Assembly (NCBI RefSeq): GCF_017303375.1
Contig: NZ_JAFKOH010000001.1
Span: forward strand, 186,001 to 250,000
DNA length: 64,000 nucleotides
Direction: 5' to 3'
Origin: Bacillus sp. NTK074B
GTDB lineage: Bacteria > Bacillota > Bacilli > Bacillales > Bacillaceae_B
The position numbers and the translations under genes are program-made. Below, in pieces: positions 9,155-18,267 of the stretch (its first letter is position 1; each line of letters starts with the position of its first letter). Below the pieces are notes generated by a model. That model was not told where the DNA came from, did not search any database, and saw only the letters and a program-made list of their open reading frames with translations.

Positions 9155-9856
9155 TTAATCTCCTAACAAATCGTGATGCAGGATGAGCGTATGATAAGAA
9201 AAGAATCCTTCAGCATAGCGAATACCCGCTTCTTTTCCCATCATTCTCTCCCTTGCTTCCACCGCTTCGATGTATCCATCTGTCAAAGGAGTGGATACTC
9301 CGTCGGTCCCTTGAGTAAATTGGCTCCTATATGCTTGTAGACTGTTTATCTTTGTTTGCATATATGGTTCGATATTGATCACAAATTGAGGTTTATGGAA
9401 CCCGTTGATCATATAAAAATACAAGTGTCCGGCCTTGTGAGCGGGAGGGCCAGGCTGGAACTTCCGTATTCCCGCAGAGAAAAATGCCTCTTTAACCAGT
9501 CGGGAAGCATTTCCGTGGTCCGGATGGCGGTCTTGATTATATGGAGCAAAGATCGCTTTCGGTTGATACGCTCTGATTACGTCAACAACTTTTCCTATGT
9601 TTTCTTCGGTTATGTATATTCCCCTGTCAGGTATATCCAGTGTCACTCTTTCACATACACCCAGGATGTCAGCTGCTTTCAAAGCCTCGCCTTTCCTCAA
9701 GGATACCGAACCATTCGAGGATAGCTCTGCTTTTGTCAGATCGCAAATGACAACTTTTTTTCCTTCAGCTGCATATTTCGCAAGTGTCCCCCCCATGCCG
9801 ATTTCCACATCATCGGCATGGGCCCCGAATGCCAGGATATCTATTTGTTCACTCAC
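9155..9856 (-). CDS. bshB1: Bacillithiol biosynthesis deacetylase BshB1
   Basis: Zinc-dependent LmbE/PIG-L family deacetylase that removes the acetyl group from GlcNAc-malate. The metal motif AHADDVEIG is at about residues 12-20 (HxxDD type) and HPDHGNAS near 112 supplies the third ligand. The start is GTG with AAGGAGG six bases upstream. It sits 1 base from mgsA and 4 from bshA, so the block is one operon. Confidence 0.95.
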   Translation of the reverse strand: MSEQIDILAFGAHADDVEIGMGGTLAKYAAEGKKVVICDLTKAELSSNGSVSLRKGEALKAADILGVCERVTLDIPDRGIYITEENIGKVVDVIRAYQPKAIFAPYNQDRHPDHGNASRLVKEAFFSAGIRKFQPGPPAHKAGHLYFYMINGFHKPQFVINIEPYMQTKINSLQAYRSQFTQGTDGVSTPLTDGYIEAVEARERMMGKEAGIRYAEGFFSYHTLILHHDLLGD

Positions 9857-9857
9857 A

Positions 9858-10265
9858 TTATACCTCCTTATCCCTCACGATACTCCGCCACTCTATGTCT
9901 CCATTTTCGAGACCTCTGACCAGCACTTCAGCCGTACCCATGTTGGTGGCTAGAGGAACGGCATATACATCGCACAACCTGATCAATGCCGACACATCCG
10001 GTTCATGGGGCTGGGCTGTCAGGGGGTCTCTGAAGAAAAGGATTAAATCCATTTTATTGTTGGCGATATAAGAGCCTATTTCCTGATCTCCACCAAGCGG
10101 ACCCGAACGAAACCGATGAATGGATAATCCTGTTTCTTCCCCGATCCTTTTTCCAGTCGTACCCGTAGCAAAAAGGGAATGTTTTTCTATGATCGACTTG
10201 TATGCCAGTACAAATCGAATGAGATCATCTTTTTTCTTATCATGAGCAATTAGCGCAATATTCAT
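9858..10265 (-). CDS. mgsA: Methylglyoxal synthase
   Basis: Converts dihydroxyacetone phosphate to methylglyoxal and phosphate, an overflow route when phosphate is low. The 135-aa protein has the phosphate-binding ATGTTGKRI near residue 33 and the [11 protein letters not shown] loop near 54, which carries the catalytic Asp. The neighbouring bacillithiol genes make the thiol that detoxifies methylglyoxal in Bacillus, so the clustering is functionally sensible; the link is inferred. Confidence 0.96.
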   Translation of the reverse strand: MNIALIAHDKKKDDLIRFVLAYKSIIEKHSLFATGTTGKRIGEETGLSIHRFRSGPLGGDQEIGSYIANNKMDLILFFRDPLTAQPHEPDVSALIRLCDVYAVPLATNMGTAEVLVRGLENGDIEWRSIVRDKEV

Positions 10266-10278
10266 TAACTCTCACCCT

Positions 10279-11049
10279 TTAGTCTAAAATATTTTCAAGG
10301 CCATACACCAGTGTATCCAGTTTCATGACCGTCTCTACAGACACCTTCACACCCGACATAAAACTACTACGGTTGAAGGAATCATGACGGATCGTCAATG
10401 TCTGTCCCTCTGCGCCTAACATCACCTGCTGATGGGCTATGAGTCCTGGAAGCCGAATACTGTGGATATGCATGCCATCTATCTCCGCCCCCCTTGCACC
10501 GGGATGCGTCTCCTTCTCATCAGGATGCCCCTGATTCTTGGTTTCCCTCACTTCTTTGATCATCTCAGCGGTTTTCAAAGCCGTACCCGATGGTGCATCA
10601 AGCTTCTGATCATGATGCAGTTCAATAATTTCTACATCATTGAAGTATTTTGCTGCCATCTGGGAGAACTTCATCATGAGCACGGCACCAATGGCAAAGT
10701 TTGGGGCAATGATACATCCCAGGGATTTTGATTCTGACAGCTCTTTCAGTTCTTCCAATTCCCCTGCAGAAAAACCTGTTGTGCCCACAACGGGTCTCAC
10801 ACCATATTCCAATGCGGTTTTTGTATGATGATATCCTACTTCCGGTGTCGTTAAGTCGATTAATACATGGGGAACTTGATCTCCAAAACATGTTTCAATA
10901 TCTGCAAACACCGGTACATCCAGATCCACTTCCAACTTGTGATCAATCACACTGATGAGTGAAAAATGTTCAGTGTCCTTCACCAGTTCCACAGCTTCCT
11001 TCCCCATTCTCCCTCTTGGTCCTGCAATCGTGACATTAATTTTCTCCAT
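10279..11049 (-). CDS. dapB: 4-hydroxy-tetrahydrodipicolinate reductase
   Basis: Reduces the DapA product with NAD(P)H in lysine and diaminopimelate synthesis. The Rossmann motif AGPRGRMG is near residue 8, and the signature [13 protein letters not shown], carrying the catalytic His/Lys pair, is near 145. The start at 11049 has AAGGTGG 8 bases upstream; a GTG 12 bases earlier overlaps that site. The gene overlaps the end of ypjD by 14 bases. Confidence 0.96.
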   Translation of the reverse strand: MEKINVTIAGPRGRMGKEAVELVKDTEHFSLISVIDHKLEVDLDVPVFADIETCFGDQVPHVLIDLTTPEVGYHHTKTALEYGVRPVVGTTGFSAGELEELKELSESKSLGCIIAPNFAIGAVLMMKFSQMAAKYFNDVEIIELHHDQKLDAPSGTALKTAEMIKEVRETKNQGHPDEKETHPGARGAEIDGMHIHSIRLPGLIAHQQVMLGAEGQTLTIRHDSFNRSSFMSGVKVSVETVMKLDTLVYGLENILD

Positions 11050-11389
11050 CTTCGCCCCCACCTTCGATCCTTGTCCAGCGATCTTTATCTCTTGTATTAA
11101 ACTTGTGCATCACTCGGTTGTGCGCATCTTCAAGGCTGATATCCAATGAATTGGCCAAGCAGATGACCACAAACAAAAGATCCCCCAGCTCTTCTTCTAT
11201 TGTGTTTTCTTCTTCCGTGCTTTTTTTAGGTTTTTCTCCATGGTAATGGTTCACTTCCCTCGCTAACTCACCAAGTTCCTCAGAGAGGCGCGCCACCATG
11301 GCCAATGGACTAAAATACCCTTCTTTAAATTGACTTATGTATTGATCTACTTCTATTTGTAATTGATTCATCGTTTTATCTTTATCCAT
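11036..11389 (-). CDS. ypjD: MazG-like nucleotide pyrophosphohydrolase YpjD
   Basis: An all-alpha NTP-PPase of about 117 aa with the [10 protein letters not shown] and EEELGDLLF segments that carry the metal-binding acidic residues. The probable role is removal of non-canonical nucleoside triphosphates. I place the start at 11389: AAGGAGTG lies 9 bases before it and a good promoter (11421-11449) lies just upstream. The longer reading frame up to 11449 would begin before the predicted transcript start. It is the first gene of the operon running down to birA. Confidence 0.88.
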   Translation of the reverse strand: MDKDKTMNQLQIEVDQYISQFKEGYFSPLAMVARLSEELGELAREVNHYHGEKPKKSTEEENTIEEELGDLLFVVICLANSLDISLEDAHNRVMHKFNTRDKDRWTRIEGGGEDGEN

Positions 11390-11420
11390 TAGAAGCCTCA
11401 CTCCTTCATTATCTCCTATC

Positions 11421-11449
11421 ATGTTAGCTAAATCCTTCCCTTTTGACAA
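11421..11449 (-). promoter_or_regulatory. Promoter of the ypjD-dapB-birA operon
   Basis: TTGTCA, a 17-base spacer and TAACAT on the minus strand. The start would fall about 25 bases before the ypjD start codon chosen here. Confidence 0.6.
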
Positions 11450-11476
11450 ATATTACGTTTGAATTAAAAGTCTTCG

Positions 11477-11505
11477 TTGCCAGTTTGTTTTTCTTCTTAT
11501 ATAAT
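11477..11505 (+). promoter_or_regulatory. Promoter of the YitT-family gene
   Basis: TTGCCA, a 17-base spacer and TATAAT on the plus strand, 44 bases before the start codon. It is divergent from the ypjD promoter; the two -35 boxes face each other about 30 bases apart. Confidence 0.7.
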
Positions 11506-11549
11506 GTCTCTGTCAACGAGATAATACTAATAAAAGGAGGGAATCACGG

Positions 11550-12419
11550 ATGTTGGGACTGCGTGTAAAAAATATTCTGTTCATCTTATTGGGTTCCGCT
11601 ATATTTGCTTTTGGTCTTGTACACTTTAACATTCAAAATAAGCTTGCAGAAGGTGGGTTTACGGGAATAACGCTTATTTTTTATTTCTTATTCGATATTG
11701 ATCCGTCGTACTCCAACCTTGCCTTAAATATACCCCTATTCTTCCTGGGATGGAAGCTGCTCGGAAAGAAAGCCTTCTATTACACAGTAATTGGAACGGT
11801 AGCACTGTCAGTGTTCCTATGGATTTTCCAGAGATATCAAATGACCATCGACCTGGAAGGCGATCTGTTTCTTGCTGCCTTGTTTGCAGGTGTATTCATT
11901 GGAATTGGCCTTGGTATCATATTCAGATACGGAGGCACGACAGGCGGGGTCGATATTATCGCGAGACTCGCACATAAATACATAGGATGGAGCATGGGGA
12001 AAACAATGTTCATGTTTGATGCCGTCGTCATCGGCGTCTCTCTTATTACGTATTTGGAATACAGGGAAGCGATGTATACACTCGTTGCTGTTTTCGTTGC
12101 GGCAAGGGTCATAGACTTCATGCAGGAGGGGGCATATGCAGCCAGGGGTGCTATGATTATCTCCGAAAGCCACGAAGAAATCGCCAGTGTCATAAATGAG
12201 AAAATGGATCGCGGAGTAACTGTTTTACGCGGACATGGATCTTTCACGAAACAGGACCGTGAAGTTCTTTACTGCGTCGTTGGAAAAAATGAAATTGTTA
12301 GGCTTAAGAATATCATCACAAGCGTCGATCCTCACGCTTTCGTATCCGTCACCGTTGTACATGACGTCCTTGGGGAAGGGTTCACCCTTGACGCCGACAA
12401 GAACCCCATCCTTGACTAG
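11550..12419 (+). CDS. ypjC: YitT family membrane protein (YpjC-like)
   Basis: A membrane protein of 289 aa. Five or six hydrophobic segments lie between residues 7 and 190, with the glycine-rich RYGGTTGGVDIIARL after about residue 128 typical of YitT/DUF161. A soluble DUF2179 domain follows (about 205-285, containing TVLRGHGSFT). The ribosome site AAAGGAGGG lies 8 bases upstream of ATG. Its own promoter and a shared terminator make it monocistronic. The biochemical role of the family is unknown to me; the gene position matches ypjC of B. subtilis. Confidence 0.85.
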   Translation: MLGLRVKNILFILLGSAIFAFGLVHFNIQNKLAEGGFTGITLIFYFLFDIDPSYSNLALNIPLFFLGWKLLGKKAFYYTVIGTVALSVFLWIFQRYQMTIDLEGDLFLAALFAGVFIGIGLGIIFRYGGTTGGVDIIARLAHKYIGWSMGKTMFMFDAVVIGVSLITYLEYREAMYTLVAVFVAARVIDFMQEGAYAARGAMIISESHEEIASVINEKMDRGVTVLRGHGSFTKQDREVLYCVVGKNEIVRLKNIITSVDPHAFVSVTVVHDVLGEGFTLDADKNPILD

Positions 12420-12441
12420 ACAGCGATCTTCCGTTTTAAAA

Positions 12442-12474
12442 AAGCAGCCGGACTCAGAAAGAGTCCGGCTGCTT
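12442..12474. terminator. Bidirectional terminator
   Basis: A 14-bp perfect stem (AAGCAGCCGGACTC with its complement) and a 5-base loop lie between two convergent genes. A and T tracts on the left side serve the minus-strand gene best; the plus side has a weaker T-run. Confidence 0.75.
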
Positions 12475-12486
12475 GATTATCTTATC

Positions 12487-13167
12487 TTAATCGTCACCAT
12501 TCATTCCTGTGAAGATTAATACAAGTCTTAATAGTTCAATAATAGCCACCGCTGCCGCAGCTACATACGTCATGGCTGCTGCATTTAATACTTTTCTGGC
12601 ATGGCGCTCCTCTTCGTTACGGATCAATCCAAGTGAAACGATTTGATTCATTGCCCGGGAAGAGGCATTAAACTCTACCGGGAGAGTAATCAACTGAAAC
12701 ACAACCCCTGCAGCCATCAAAATGATACCGAGAAGGAACATCCCGGATAATTGAGTAAATATTCCAATCATCAAGAAGATCCAGGACATATTGGACCCAA
12801 TATTTGCAACCGGTACGAGAGCATGACGGAAGCGAAGGAACGCATAGCTCTCGGCATCCTGAATCGCGTGACCCACTTCATGGGCTGCAACGGCGGCTCC
12901 CGCTACAGAATGTCCGTGGTAGTTATCAGGTGATAACGCAACCGTTTTGGTCATCGGATTGTAGTGATCACTCAAAAAACCTCTGCCTTCCACTACTTTC
13001 ACATTGTGCAATCCGTTTTCATCGAGAATTCTCCTCGCCATTTCCCTTCCTGTCATACCGGAAGTGGTAGCTACTTTAGAATATTTCTTAAACGTACTCT
13101 TTACACGCATCTGAGCCCCAATCGGAATAAGAGCAATCAGTAAAAAGTAAATCAAAAATCCTGCCAT
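12487..13167 (-). CDS. yugP: Zinc-dependent membrane protease, YugP family
   Basis: The 226-aa protein has an N-terminal membrane segment (residues 2-20), the zinc-protease motif HEVGHAIQD near residue 96 (HExxH) and two or three hydrophobic segments after residue 125. This is the Zn_peptidase_2 (YugP) family. In B. subtilis yugP is elsewhere on the chromosome, so its place between the yitT-like gene and ypjB is a local difference. Substrates are not known to me. The 60-base gap upstream suggests it may share the ypjA-ypjB transcript. Confidence 0.85.
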   Translation of the reverse strand: MAGFLIYFLLIALIPIGAQMRVKSTFKKYSKVATTSGMTGREMARRILDENGLHNVKVVEGRGFLSDHYNPMTKTVALSPDNYHGHSVAGAAVAAHEVGHAIQDAESYAFLRFRHALVPVANIGSNMSWIFLMIGIFTQLSGMFLLGIILMAAGVVFQLITLPVEFNASSRAMNQIVSLGLIRNEEERHARKVLNAAAMTYVAAAAVAIIELLRLVLIFTGMNGDD

Positions 13168-13227
13168 TATCGCATTAACCTCCAGATGTATAGATTACCT
13201 AAATTTTATAGCGACATAAGCAAGCTG

Positions 13228-14019
13228 TCAATTTTTTTGCCGTTCTGACTTTTTCACTTCACCCTGCCCCTTATATTTTCTCCAACCTACATAAGATAAT
13301 GTAGAAACAATGATACTTCCCGTAGAGATGATGACCCACCATATGGAAGGATCCGCTTCATCCTCTGTCATATTCTCAAAGAGCTTATGAAGATCGGTTT
13401 CCAAAGCTGTTAATTCACTCATTGACTCCTCACCTTCCATCACATCCTGACGATAGTGGTCCAGGTAAGAAATTCTTGTATCCAAAATTTGAGCCCGCTC
13501 AACTGGGATGTCTAATTTGATACTTGGCTGAATGATATTATATTTTGATAAAAATACATTCAATGTCATCTGGTAGTCCTCGGCGTTTCCCTTTTCGGCA
13601 GCAATCTTCACCCCGTTGAAAGCTTCCATGATCGGGTCTTCCATTTCAACCCATAACGGCTGATGCTGACTGTTTAAAGCATCCATCACCAGTCGAAACT
13701 TTGTAACGGCGTTCACTTTTTGTTCCTGATCAAGTGACGTTTGATTGATACTTTCCAACGCGAGATTATGTGAGATGGTGAGAATTCTAAGCTCATCCAT
13801 CGAAAAGGACCGCTCGGCACTCATAGATGCAAATTCATCCGAGAAATATACCAATAGATGTTTGGCTTCTTCATATCGGCCGGCCTTTGTCATCTGTAAG
13901 GCCTGATCTGAAATATCATCAAGCTCGTTCATCGGAGACGTTGACTCTAACGCAATGAATGGTTGAGGCACTAAAATGAGAAATAAAAAAGCTGTGATAA
14001 AAAATCGAATGAATTTCAT
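13228..14019 (-). CDS. ypjB: Sporulation protein YpjB
   Basis: A 263-aa protein with an N-terminal signal peptide (residues 1-24), a mostly helical extracytoplasmic region rich in acidic and Leu/Ile residues, one transmembrane helix near 230-248 (WWVIISTGSIIVSTLSYVGW) and a basic tail. This matches YpjB, a sporulation-associated protein of unknown biochemical role. It follows ypjA at 63 bases, as in B. subtilis. Confidence 0.85.
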   Translation of the reverse strand: MKFIRFFITAFLFLILVPQPFIALESTSPMNELDDISDQALQMTKAGRYEEAKHLLVYFSDEFASMSAERSFSMDELRILTISHNLALESINQTSLDQEQKVNAVTKFRLVMDALNSQHQPLWVEMEDPIMEAFNGVKIAAEKGNAEDYQMTLNVFLSKYNIIQPSIKLDIPVERAQILDTRISYLDHYRQDVMEGEESMSELTALETDLHKLFENMTEDEADPSIWWVIISTGSIIVSTLSYVGWRKYKGQGEVKKSERQKN

Positions 14020-14082
14020 ACTTGTCCCCCCTAAAACTACTAATAAAGTTTATGAAAGGGAGGACAAGAGTAGACCACTAAA

Positions 14083-14682
14083 TCAAGACAACTTATAGTG
14101 GATATGTAATCGATTCGTTTTTTGAGTGAAATAATATGCGATTGCAACAGACATGATACTCAACCAAAATGTAAAGTATCCAATATTCTGAATATACATA
14201 TACAATTTCGAATATACCGGAAACTGCATGTATACGTAGTCGATGATATCATTATGTATGGTCCATACGGTACCGAAGACAATATGCCATAGTTTCACTC
14301 TGTAAAAGGAAGAATACAGAATACCTTGGATGGCCATAGCGCCATGTGATGCCATGAGCATATATCCCTGCCATGGCAAGTCCCCCGAAACCCAAAGTGT
14401 CAACAAATTCATCACTACTGCCCAAACTCCATATTTGAATAGTGTGATAATCGCTAGAACTTCGAAAATCGGCCAATTTCGATTCATTAAAAATGCGATC
14501 AAGACAAAGCAAAAAAACAAACTGGCTGTTGGACTGTCAGGTACAAATAGTAAAAATTGGGGAGGCGTATTGCGTAATTGAGGAATATACCATATGTATC
14601 CATAAATGGTGCCGAGAACATTCACAATGAGCAGCAGCCATAAAAACAACCTATTCCTTAAAATCGTCATGATCCAGAGCAT
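14083..14682 (-). CDS. ypjA: YpjA, DUF1405 membrane protein
   Basis: About 199 aa with six predicted membrane helices, beginning at FLWLLLIVNVLGTIYGYIWYI and including the conserved PDSPTASLFF segment of DUF1405. No enzymatic motif is visible. The ATG at 14682 has GTGGGG at a usable distance; a GTG 9 bases upstream is less well spaced. It lies just below the qcr terminator in the same direction. Function unknown. Confidence 0.85.
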   Translation of the reverse strand: MLWIMTILRNRLFLWLLLIVNVLGTIYGYIWYIPQLRNTPPQFLLFVPDSPTASLFFCFVLIAFLMNRNWPIFEVLAIITLFKYGVWAVVMNLLTLWVSGDLPWQGYMLMASHGAMAIQGILYSSFYRVKLWHIVFGTVWTIHNDIIDYVYMQFPVYSKLYMYIQNIGYFTFWLSIMSVAIAYYFTQKTNRLHIHYKLS

Positions 14683-14704
14683 GAATGACACCCCACTTTC
14701 AAGT

Positions 14705-14736
14705 TAAAAAAAAGGGCCAACATAAGCCGGCCCTTT
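14705..14736 (-). terminator. Terminator of qcrABC
   Basis: An 8-bp stem AAAGGGCC/GGCCCTTT with a long T-run on the minus strand, directly after the qcrC stop codon. Confidence 0.85.
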
Positions 14737-14742
14737 CAACAA

Positions 14743-15513
14743 TTATTCTTCTAAACCAGAGATAAACTCAGAAAGTTTCTTTAACTCTTCGTCTGTCCCT
14801 TTAAATAGACCAGCTGGCATTCCAGGCGGTTTACCGTTTTTAGCGATTTTCGCAATCTCTTCAGGTGCAAGACCTGTTCCGATTAAGGAAGGACCTGCTC
14901 CCCCTTGCAGATTTTCACCATGACAGTTGATACAACCATTTTTCTGGTCAGAGAAGATTTTGTATCCTTCAGATTCTTTATCGATATCCACTTCCGCACG
15001 GATCTTCCCTTGTTCCTTAGCTGCTTCCCAGTCATGAGTCGCAACGGATTCCCAAGTCAGGAAGTACGTAGCTGCAAGTGCCAATAACATGAATCCTACG
15101 GCAAGTGGACGTTTTGTTGGACGACGTTCAGGGCCTTTGTCGATGAATGGAGCAAGTAAAAGTGCTCCAAACGCAATCCCAGGAATGACGAACGCTCCGA
15201 TAACATTATAAGGTCCAGATGCATATGTGTACTTAAGTAATTGGTATAAGAATAAGAAATACCAGTCAGGTAACGGAATATATCCAGTATCCGTCGGATC
15301 GGCAATACGCTCTAACGGCGATGGATGAGCAACCGTTAAACATAGGTAACCGATAAGGAAAACAGCACCTACCAGCCACTCTTTTAATAAGAAGTTTGGC
15401 CAGAAAGCTTCTGTTTTACCAGGGAACTCCGAATAGTCTTTCGGTATATTCGGCTTTCTGCTTGCAGGAACCCGGGAGTCCCCTACAAACTTCATCCCTT
15501 TTCCTCGATGCAT
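14743..15513 (-). CDS. qcrC: Menaquinol:cytochrome c reductase, cytochrome b/c subunit
   Basis: A fusion of the subunit-IV-like part of cytochrome b (three membrane helices, about residues 45-160) and a C-terminal cytochrome c domain. The single heme c site CINCH is near residue 198, with methionines of PPGMPAGLF available as the sixth ligand. The 256-aa length matches B. subtilis. It is the last gene of qcrABC and is followed by a terminator. The heme c domain should lie outside the membrane. Confidence 0.97.
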   Translation of the reverse strand: MHRGKGMKFVGDSRVPASRKPNIPKDYSEFPGKTEAFWPNFLLKEWLVGAVFLIGYLCLTVAHPSPLERIADPTDTGYIPLPDWYFLFLYQLLKYTYASGPYNVIGAFVIPGIAFGALLLAPFIDKGPERRPTKRPLAVGFMLLALAATYFLTWESVATHDWEAAKEQGKIRAEVDIDKESEGYKIFSDQKNGCINCHGENLQGGAGPSLIGTGLAPEEIAKIAKNGKPPGMPAGLFKGTDEELKKLSEFISGLEE

Positions 15514-15548
15514 AGTGTCCCCCTCCTTTTATTAGGTTAATAAAAAAC

Positions 15549-16223
15549 TTATAGTGGTCCAGAAATACCTTGTTTACGGATCATCAGGAAGTGAGCCCCC
15601 ATCAATCCAAGTAAAGCGGCAGGCAAGAAGAAGACGTGAATAGCGAAGAATCGAGTCAGAGTCTGTGCCCCAACGATATGAGCATCACCCGCTAATAACA
15701 TTTTCACTTGATCTCCGATAAACGGAGTCGCTCCTGCAATTTCAAGACCTACTTTCGTCGCGAATAGCGCTTTCATATCCCATGGCAGTAAATAGCCAGT
15801 GAAGCCAAGCCCCAACATAACGAAGAAAATAAGAACCCCAACAACCCAGTTCAATTCACGAGGTTTTTTGTATGCACCTTGGAAGAAAACGCGTAGTGTA
15901 TGTAAAAACATCATTACGATAACCAAACTAGCTCCCCAGTGATGCATTCCACGGACAATTTGTCCGAATGCCACTTCATTTTGCAGATAATACACAGATT
16001 CCCAAGCGTTTTTAATATCAGGAACATAGTACATCGTTAAGAACATTCCTGATAGAATTTGGATTACGGTTACAAAGAAAGTCAACCCTCCGAAGCAGTA
16101 AACAAACGCGGAAAAATGATGCGCAGGGTTTACATGTTCGGGTACTTCGTGATCCGCAATATCGCGCCACAAAGGCGTAATGTCTAAACGCTCGTCAACC
16201 CAATCATAGATCTTGTTCAGCAC
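15549..16223 (-). CDS. qcrB: Menaquinol:cytochrome c reductase, cytochrome b subunit
   Basis: The cytochrome b6-type subunit, 224 aa with four membrane helices. Heme-ligand histidines are visible near residues 93-108 (MHHWGAS and MFLH) and on the last helix. Cys43 in VYCFGG is the residue that in b6-type proteins carries a covalently held heme. It lies between qcrA and qcrC at 13- and 35-base gaps. Confidence 0.97.
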   Translation of the reverse strand: MLNKIYDWVDERLDITPLWRDIADHEVPEHVNPAHHFSAFVYCFGGLTFFVTVIQILSGMFLTMYYVPDIKNAWESVYYLQNEVAFGQIVRGMHHWGASLVIVMMFLHTLRVFFQGAYKKPRELNWVVGVLIFFVMLGLGFTGYLLPWDMKALFATKVGLEIAGATPFIGDQVKMLLAGDAHIVGAQTLTRFFAIHVFFLPAALLGLMGAHFLMIRKQGISGPL

Positions 16224-16236
16224 AGATTACGCCCCC

Positions 16237-16746
16237 TTACTTAACAAATTTATTTGGTTCTGGTTGTCCAAGATATAAAATCCCGTCTTTTTCTTTTGTT
16301 GGATAGGAATCCAACGGTGCTGTCGGTGGTGTTCCAGGTACATTCTTACCATTTTTGTGGTACATCCCACCATGACATGGGCAATAGAACATTTCTTCAT
16401 GATCCGGATTCCCATTCCAGTTTACTGTACAACCGAGGTGTTTACAAACCGGTGAAAGAGCAATGATTTTGCCTTCTTTGTTTTTATAAACCCAAGCGGT
16501 CTGTGTTACTTCTGATGTGTACCACGCATCTTTTTGCTCGTAAGAGAAATCGACACGTACTGGTTCATTCGTTAATTCTGAAACCTTTTGCTTAGTCGCT
16601 CTAAAATCTCCCGCAGCTTCCGTTTTCAAAACAGGATCCACTGCAAAGCGAACCATCGGCATTAACATTCCCGCCGCCATGAAACCGCCTACACCCGTAA
16701 GTGTATAGTTAAGGAATTGACGTCTAGATACACGATGTTTGCTCAT
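16237..16746 (-). CDS. qcrA: Menaquinol:cytochrome c reductase, Rieske iron-sulfur subunit
   Basis: A 169-aa Rieske protein. A single N-terminal membrane anchor follows SRRQFLNYTL (a twin-arginine-like start), and the 2Fe-2S ligands are CKHLGC near residue 108 and CPCHGG near 127. It is first in the qcr operon, with a good vegetative promoter 75 bases upstream. In B. subtilis this operon is controlled by AbrB/Spo0A; I did not try to place such sites here. Confidence 0.97.
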   Translation of the reverse strand: MSKHRVSRRQFLNYTLTGVGGFMAAGMLMPMVRFAVDPVLKTEAAGDFRATKQKVSELTNEPVRVDFSYEQKDAWYTSEVTQTAWVYKNKEGKIIALSPVCKHLGCTVNWNGNPDHEEMFYCPCHGGMYHKNGKNVPGTPPTAPLDSYPTKEKDGILYLGQPEPNKFVK

Positions 16747-16819
16747 CCTTTTCCCCCCTCTATCGTAAGGTAAGTCCGTCGGACATTATTTCGCACAAAT
16801 ATAAAACTAGGACATAACT

Positions 16820-16848
16820 ATGATATATTAAACTCTATACAAGGTCAA
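16820..16848 (-). promoter_or_regulatory. Promoter of qcrABC
   Basis: TTGACC, a 17-base spacer and TATCAT on the minus strand, about 74 bases before the qcrA start codon. Confidence 0.7.
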
Positions 16849-16887
16849 TAACTCTCTAATCTAAAAGATGGAAACAATGTGAAGTTT

Positions 16888-17352
16888 TTATGAATTTTTT
16901 TGCCATTTTTGTACAATGATATTCAACAATTGTTTTACCTGATCTTCCATGATGGAATGTTTGTACTGTTCATCCAGATTCTCAAGTGGGATGGATGGCA
17001 CCCATATCAATCGGTCACCGAGTTGATCTTCGACTTTTTTCCATCCGCTGTCAGAGGTCAGAAAGAAGATATGCTTCACTCCACTGTTGCCTAAATCCTC
17101 TGACCATTGGGATAACCTTGATATTTCGCTATCCGTTAAAGAGGACATTCTGTAAGTAAATGACGGTGTCATCATCATTCTACCCTTAAACTGCCTTTCA
17201 AGGTGCAGGGTGAGTAGATTGATAAATTCCGATTGCGCTGCTGAGACCCTTATATCCTTTCCGAAATCAACGGGAACCACCGGGATGACGGCCGTATCTA
17301 TGTATGCCTTTTCAAGCTCAAACACTTCAATATCTTTTACGTTCCAATTCAT
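16888..17352 (-). CDS. ypiF: YpiF, DUF2487 family protein
   Basis: A soluble 154-aa protein starting MNWNVKDIEVFELEK, with no signal peptide or catalytic motif. Sequence and place between qcrA and ypiB match YpiF (DUF2487). No function is known to me. The gap to ypiB is 252 bases and holds the ypiB terminator and otherwise nothing clear. Confidence 0.85.
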   Translation of the reverse strand: MNWNVKDIEVFELEKAYIDTAVIPVVPVDFGKDIRVSAAQSEFINLLTLHLERQFKGRMMMTPSFTYRMSSLTDSEISRLSQWSEDLGNSGVKHIFFLTSDSGWKKVEDQLGDRLIWVPSIPLENLDEQYKHSIMEDQVKQLLNIIVQKWQKNS

Positions 17353-17561
17353 GAATAACCCTCACTTTTTTCATTTTCACTCCCCATCATATCATTTTAG
17401 ATCGCTGCTTTTAAAGCGATTTCACTTTTCTTTTATTCTCATGAATCACTATACTTCCTACATTCAATTTCTGACCGGCGGAAATAGCACTCAGATAAGT
17501 GTACGTAAAGAGCCTCTATACTAGTATGCTCCATTGTCAACCTTCCTATATAAAAGAACAT

Positions 17562-17602
17562 AAAAAAGTCGAATGAAGAGATACATTTCCCTTCATTCGA
17601 CT
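17562..17602 (-). terminator. Terminator after ypiB
   Basis: A perfect 12-bp stem AGTCGAATGAAG/CTTCATTCGACT followed by six T on the minus strand, three bases after the ypiB stop. Confidence 0.9.
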
Positions 17603-17604
17603 AT

Positions 17605-18144
17605 TCATGTAAGGCTATTCAATTCTCTGGTCAACTTCTTGAAGGCGTTTTTGTCCCCACTGTCCAGCGCCTGATCGATTGCTTTCAATAATCGATCTTT
17701 CCTGAATGTCTGCAAGCTGTCCTTCAGGAACTGTTCCGCTACCATTCTGTCTTTTTCATTGATCAACAGGTATTTCGGCATAAACGGGTTATCTTCCAGT
17801 ACGGCTGCAAATTGGTAACTTGAATTTGCCTTACTGAAGTTCAACTGGATGTAAATATCTTCATCTTTATTCAAACGGATATCATGGAACGACTTCTCTG
17901 CATCCGTTGTCATGATGTTTTCTTTGTAGAAGCGGAATGGAACATCTTCTACACAGTGGGTGGACATTACCAGTCCTCGTGGACAGTACTGAGATTCTTC
18001 GACAAAATGCACTTTCTTCATCAACTGGTCATGACTCATCAGATAATTTAAAATCCACACACATTCTCTTCGTTTCAATTGATAACGGTTTAAAAACCAG
18101 CGGATAAATTCTTTCTTCTCGTTGACAGAAACAGGGGTGGTCAT
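17605..18144 (-). CDS. ypiB: YpiB, UPF0302 protein with IDEAL domain
   Basis: A 179-aa protein. The N-terminal UPF0302 region contains [18 protein letters not shown], and the last 40 residues ([19 protein letters not shown]) form the short helical IDEAL domain seen in Bacillus regulators. No enzyme motif is visible. It is followed by a strong terminator and lies next to the TPR gene ypiA as in B. subtilis. Function unknown. Confidence 0.88.
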   Translation of the reverse strand: MTTPVSVNEKKEFIRWFLNRYQLKRRECVWILNYLMSHDQLMKKVHFVEESQYCPRGLVMSTHCVEDVPFRFYKENIMTTDAEKSFHDIRLNKDEDIYIQLNFSKANSSYQFAAVLEDNPFMPKYLLINEKDRMVAEQFLKDSLQTFRKDRLLKAIDQALDSGDKNAFKKLTRELNSLT

Positions 18145-18267
18145 GGTTTTCCCTCCTCTGCAGAATCCTTTTTAAAGGTCCGTTTTTCTTTTTAATAACC
18201 AGTCACGTTCACCGGTCTTCCTCATATTCATATTCTCCACTCACTCCCGTAAGCCCACAGCCGTCGA

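Noticed and set aside
16227-16415. Minus-strand frame of 62 codons inside qcrA
   Set aside because: Lies in another frame over the Rieske domain, with no ribosome site; it is a shadow of qcrA.
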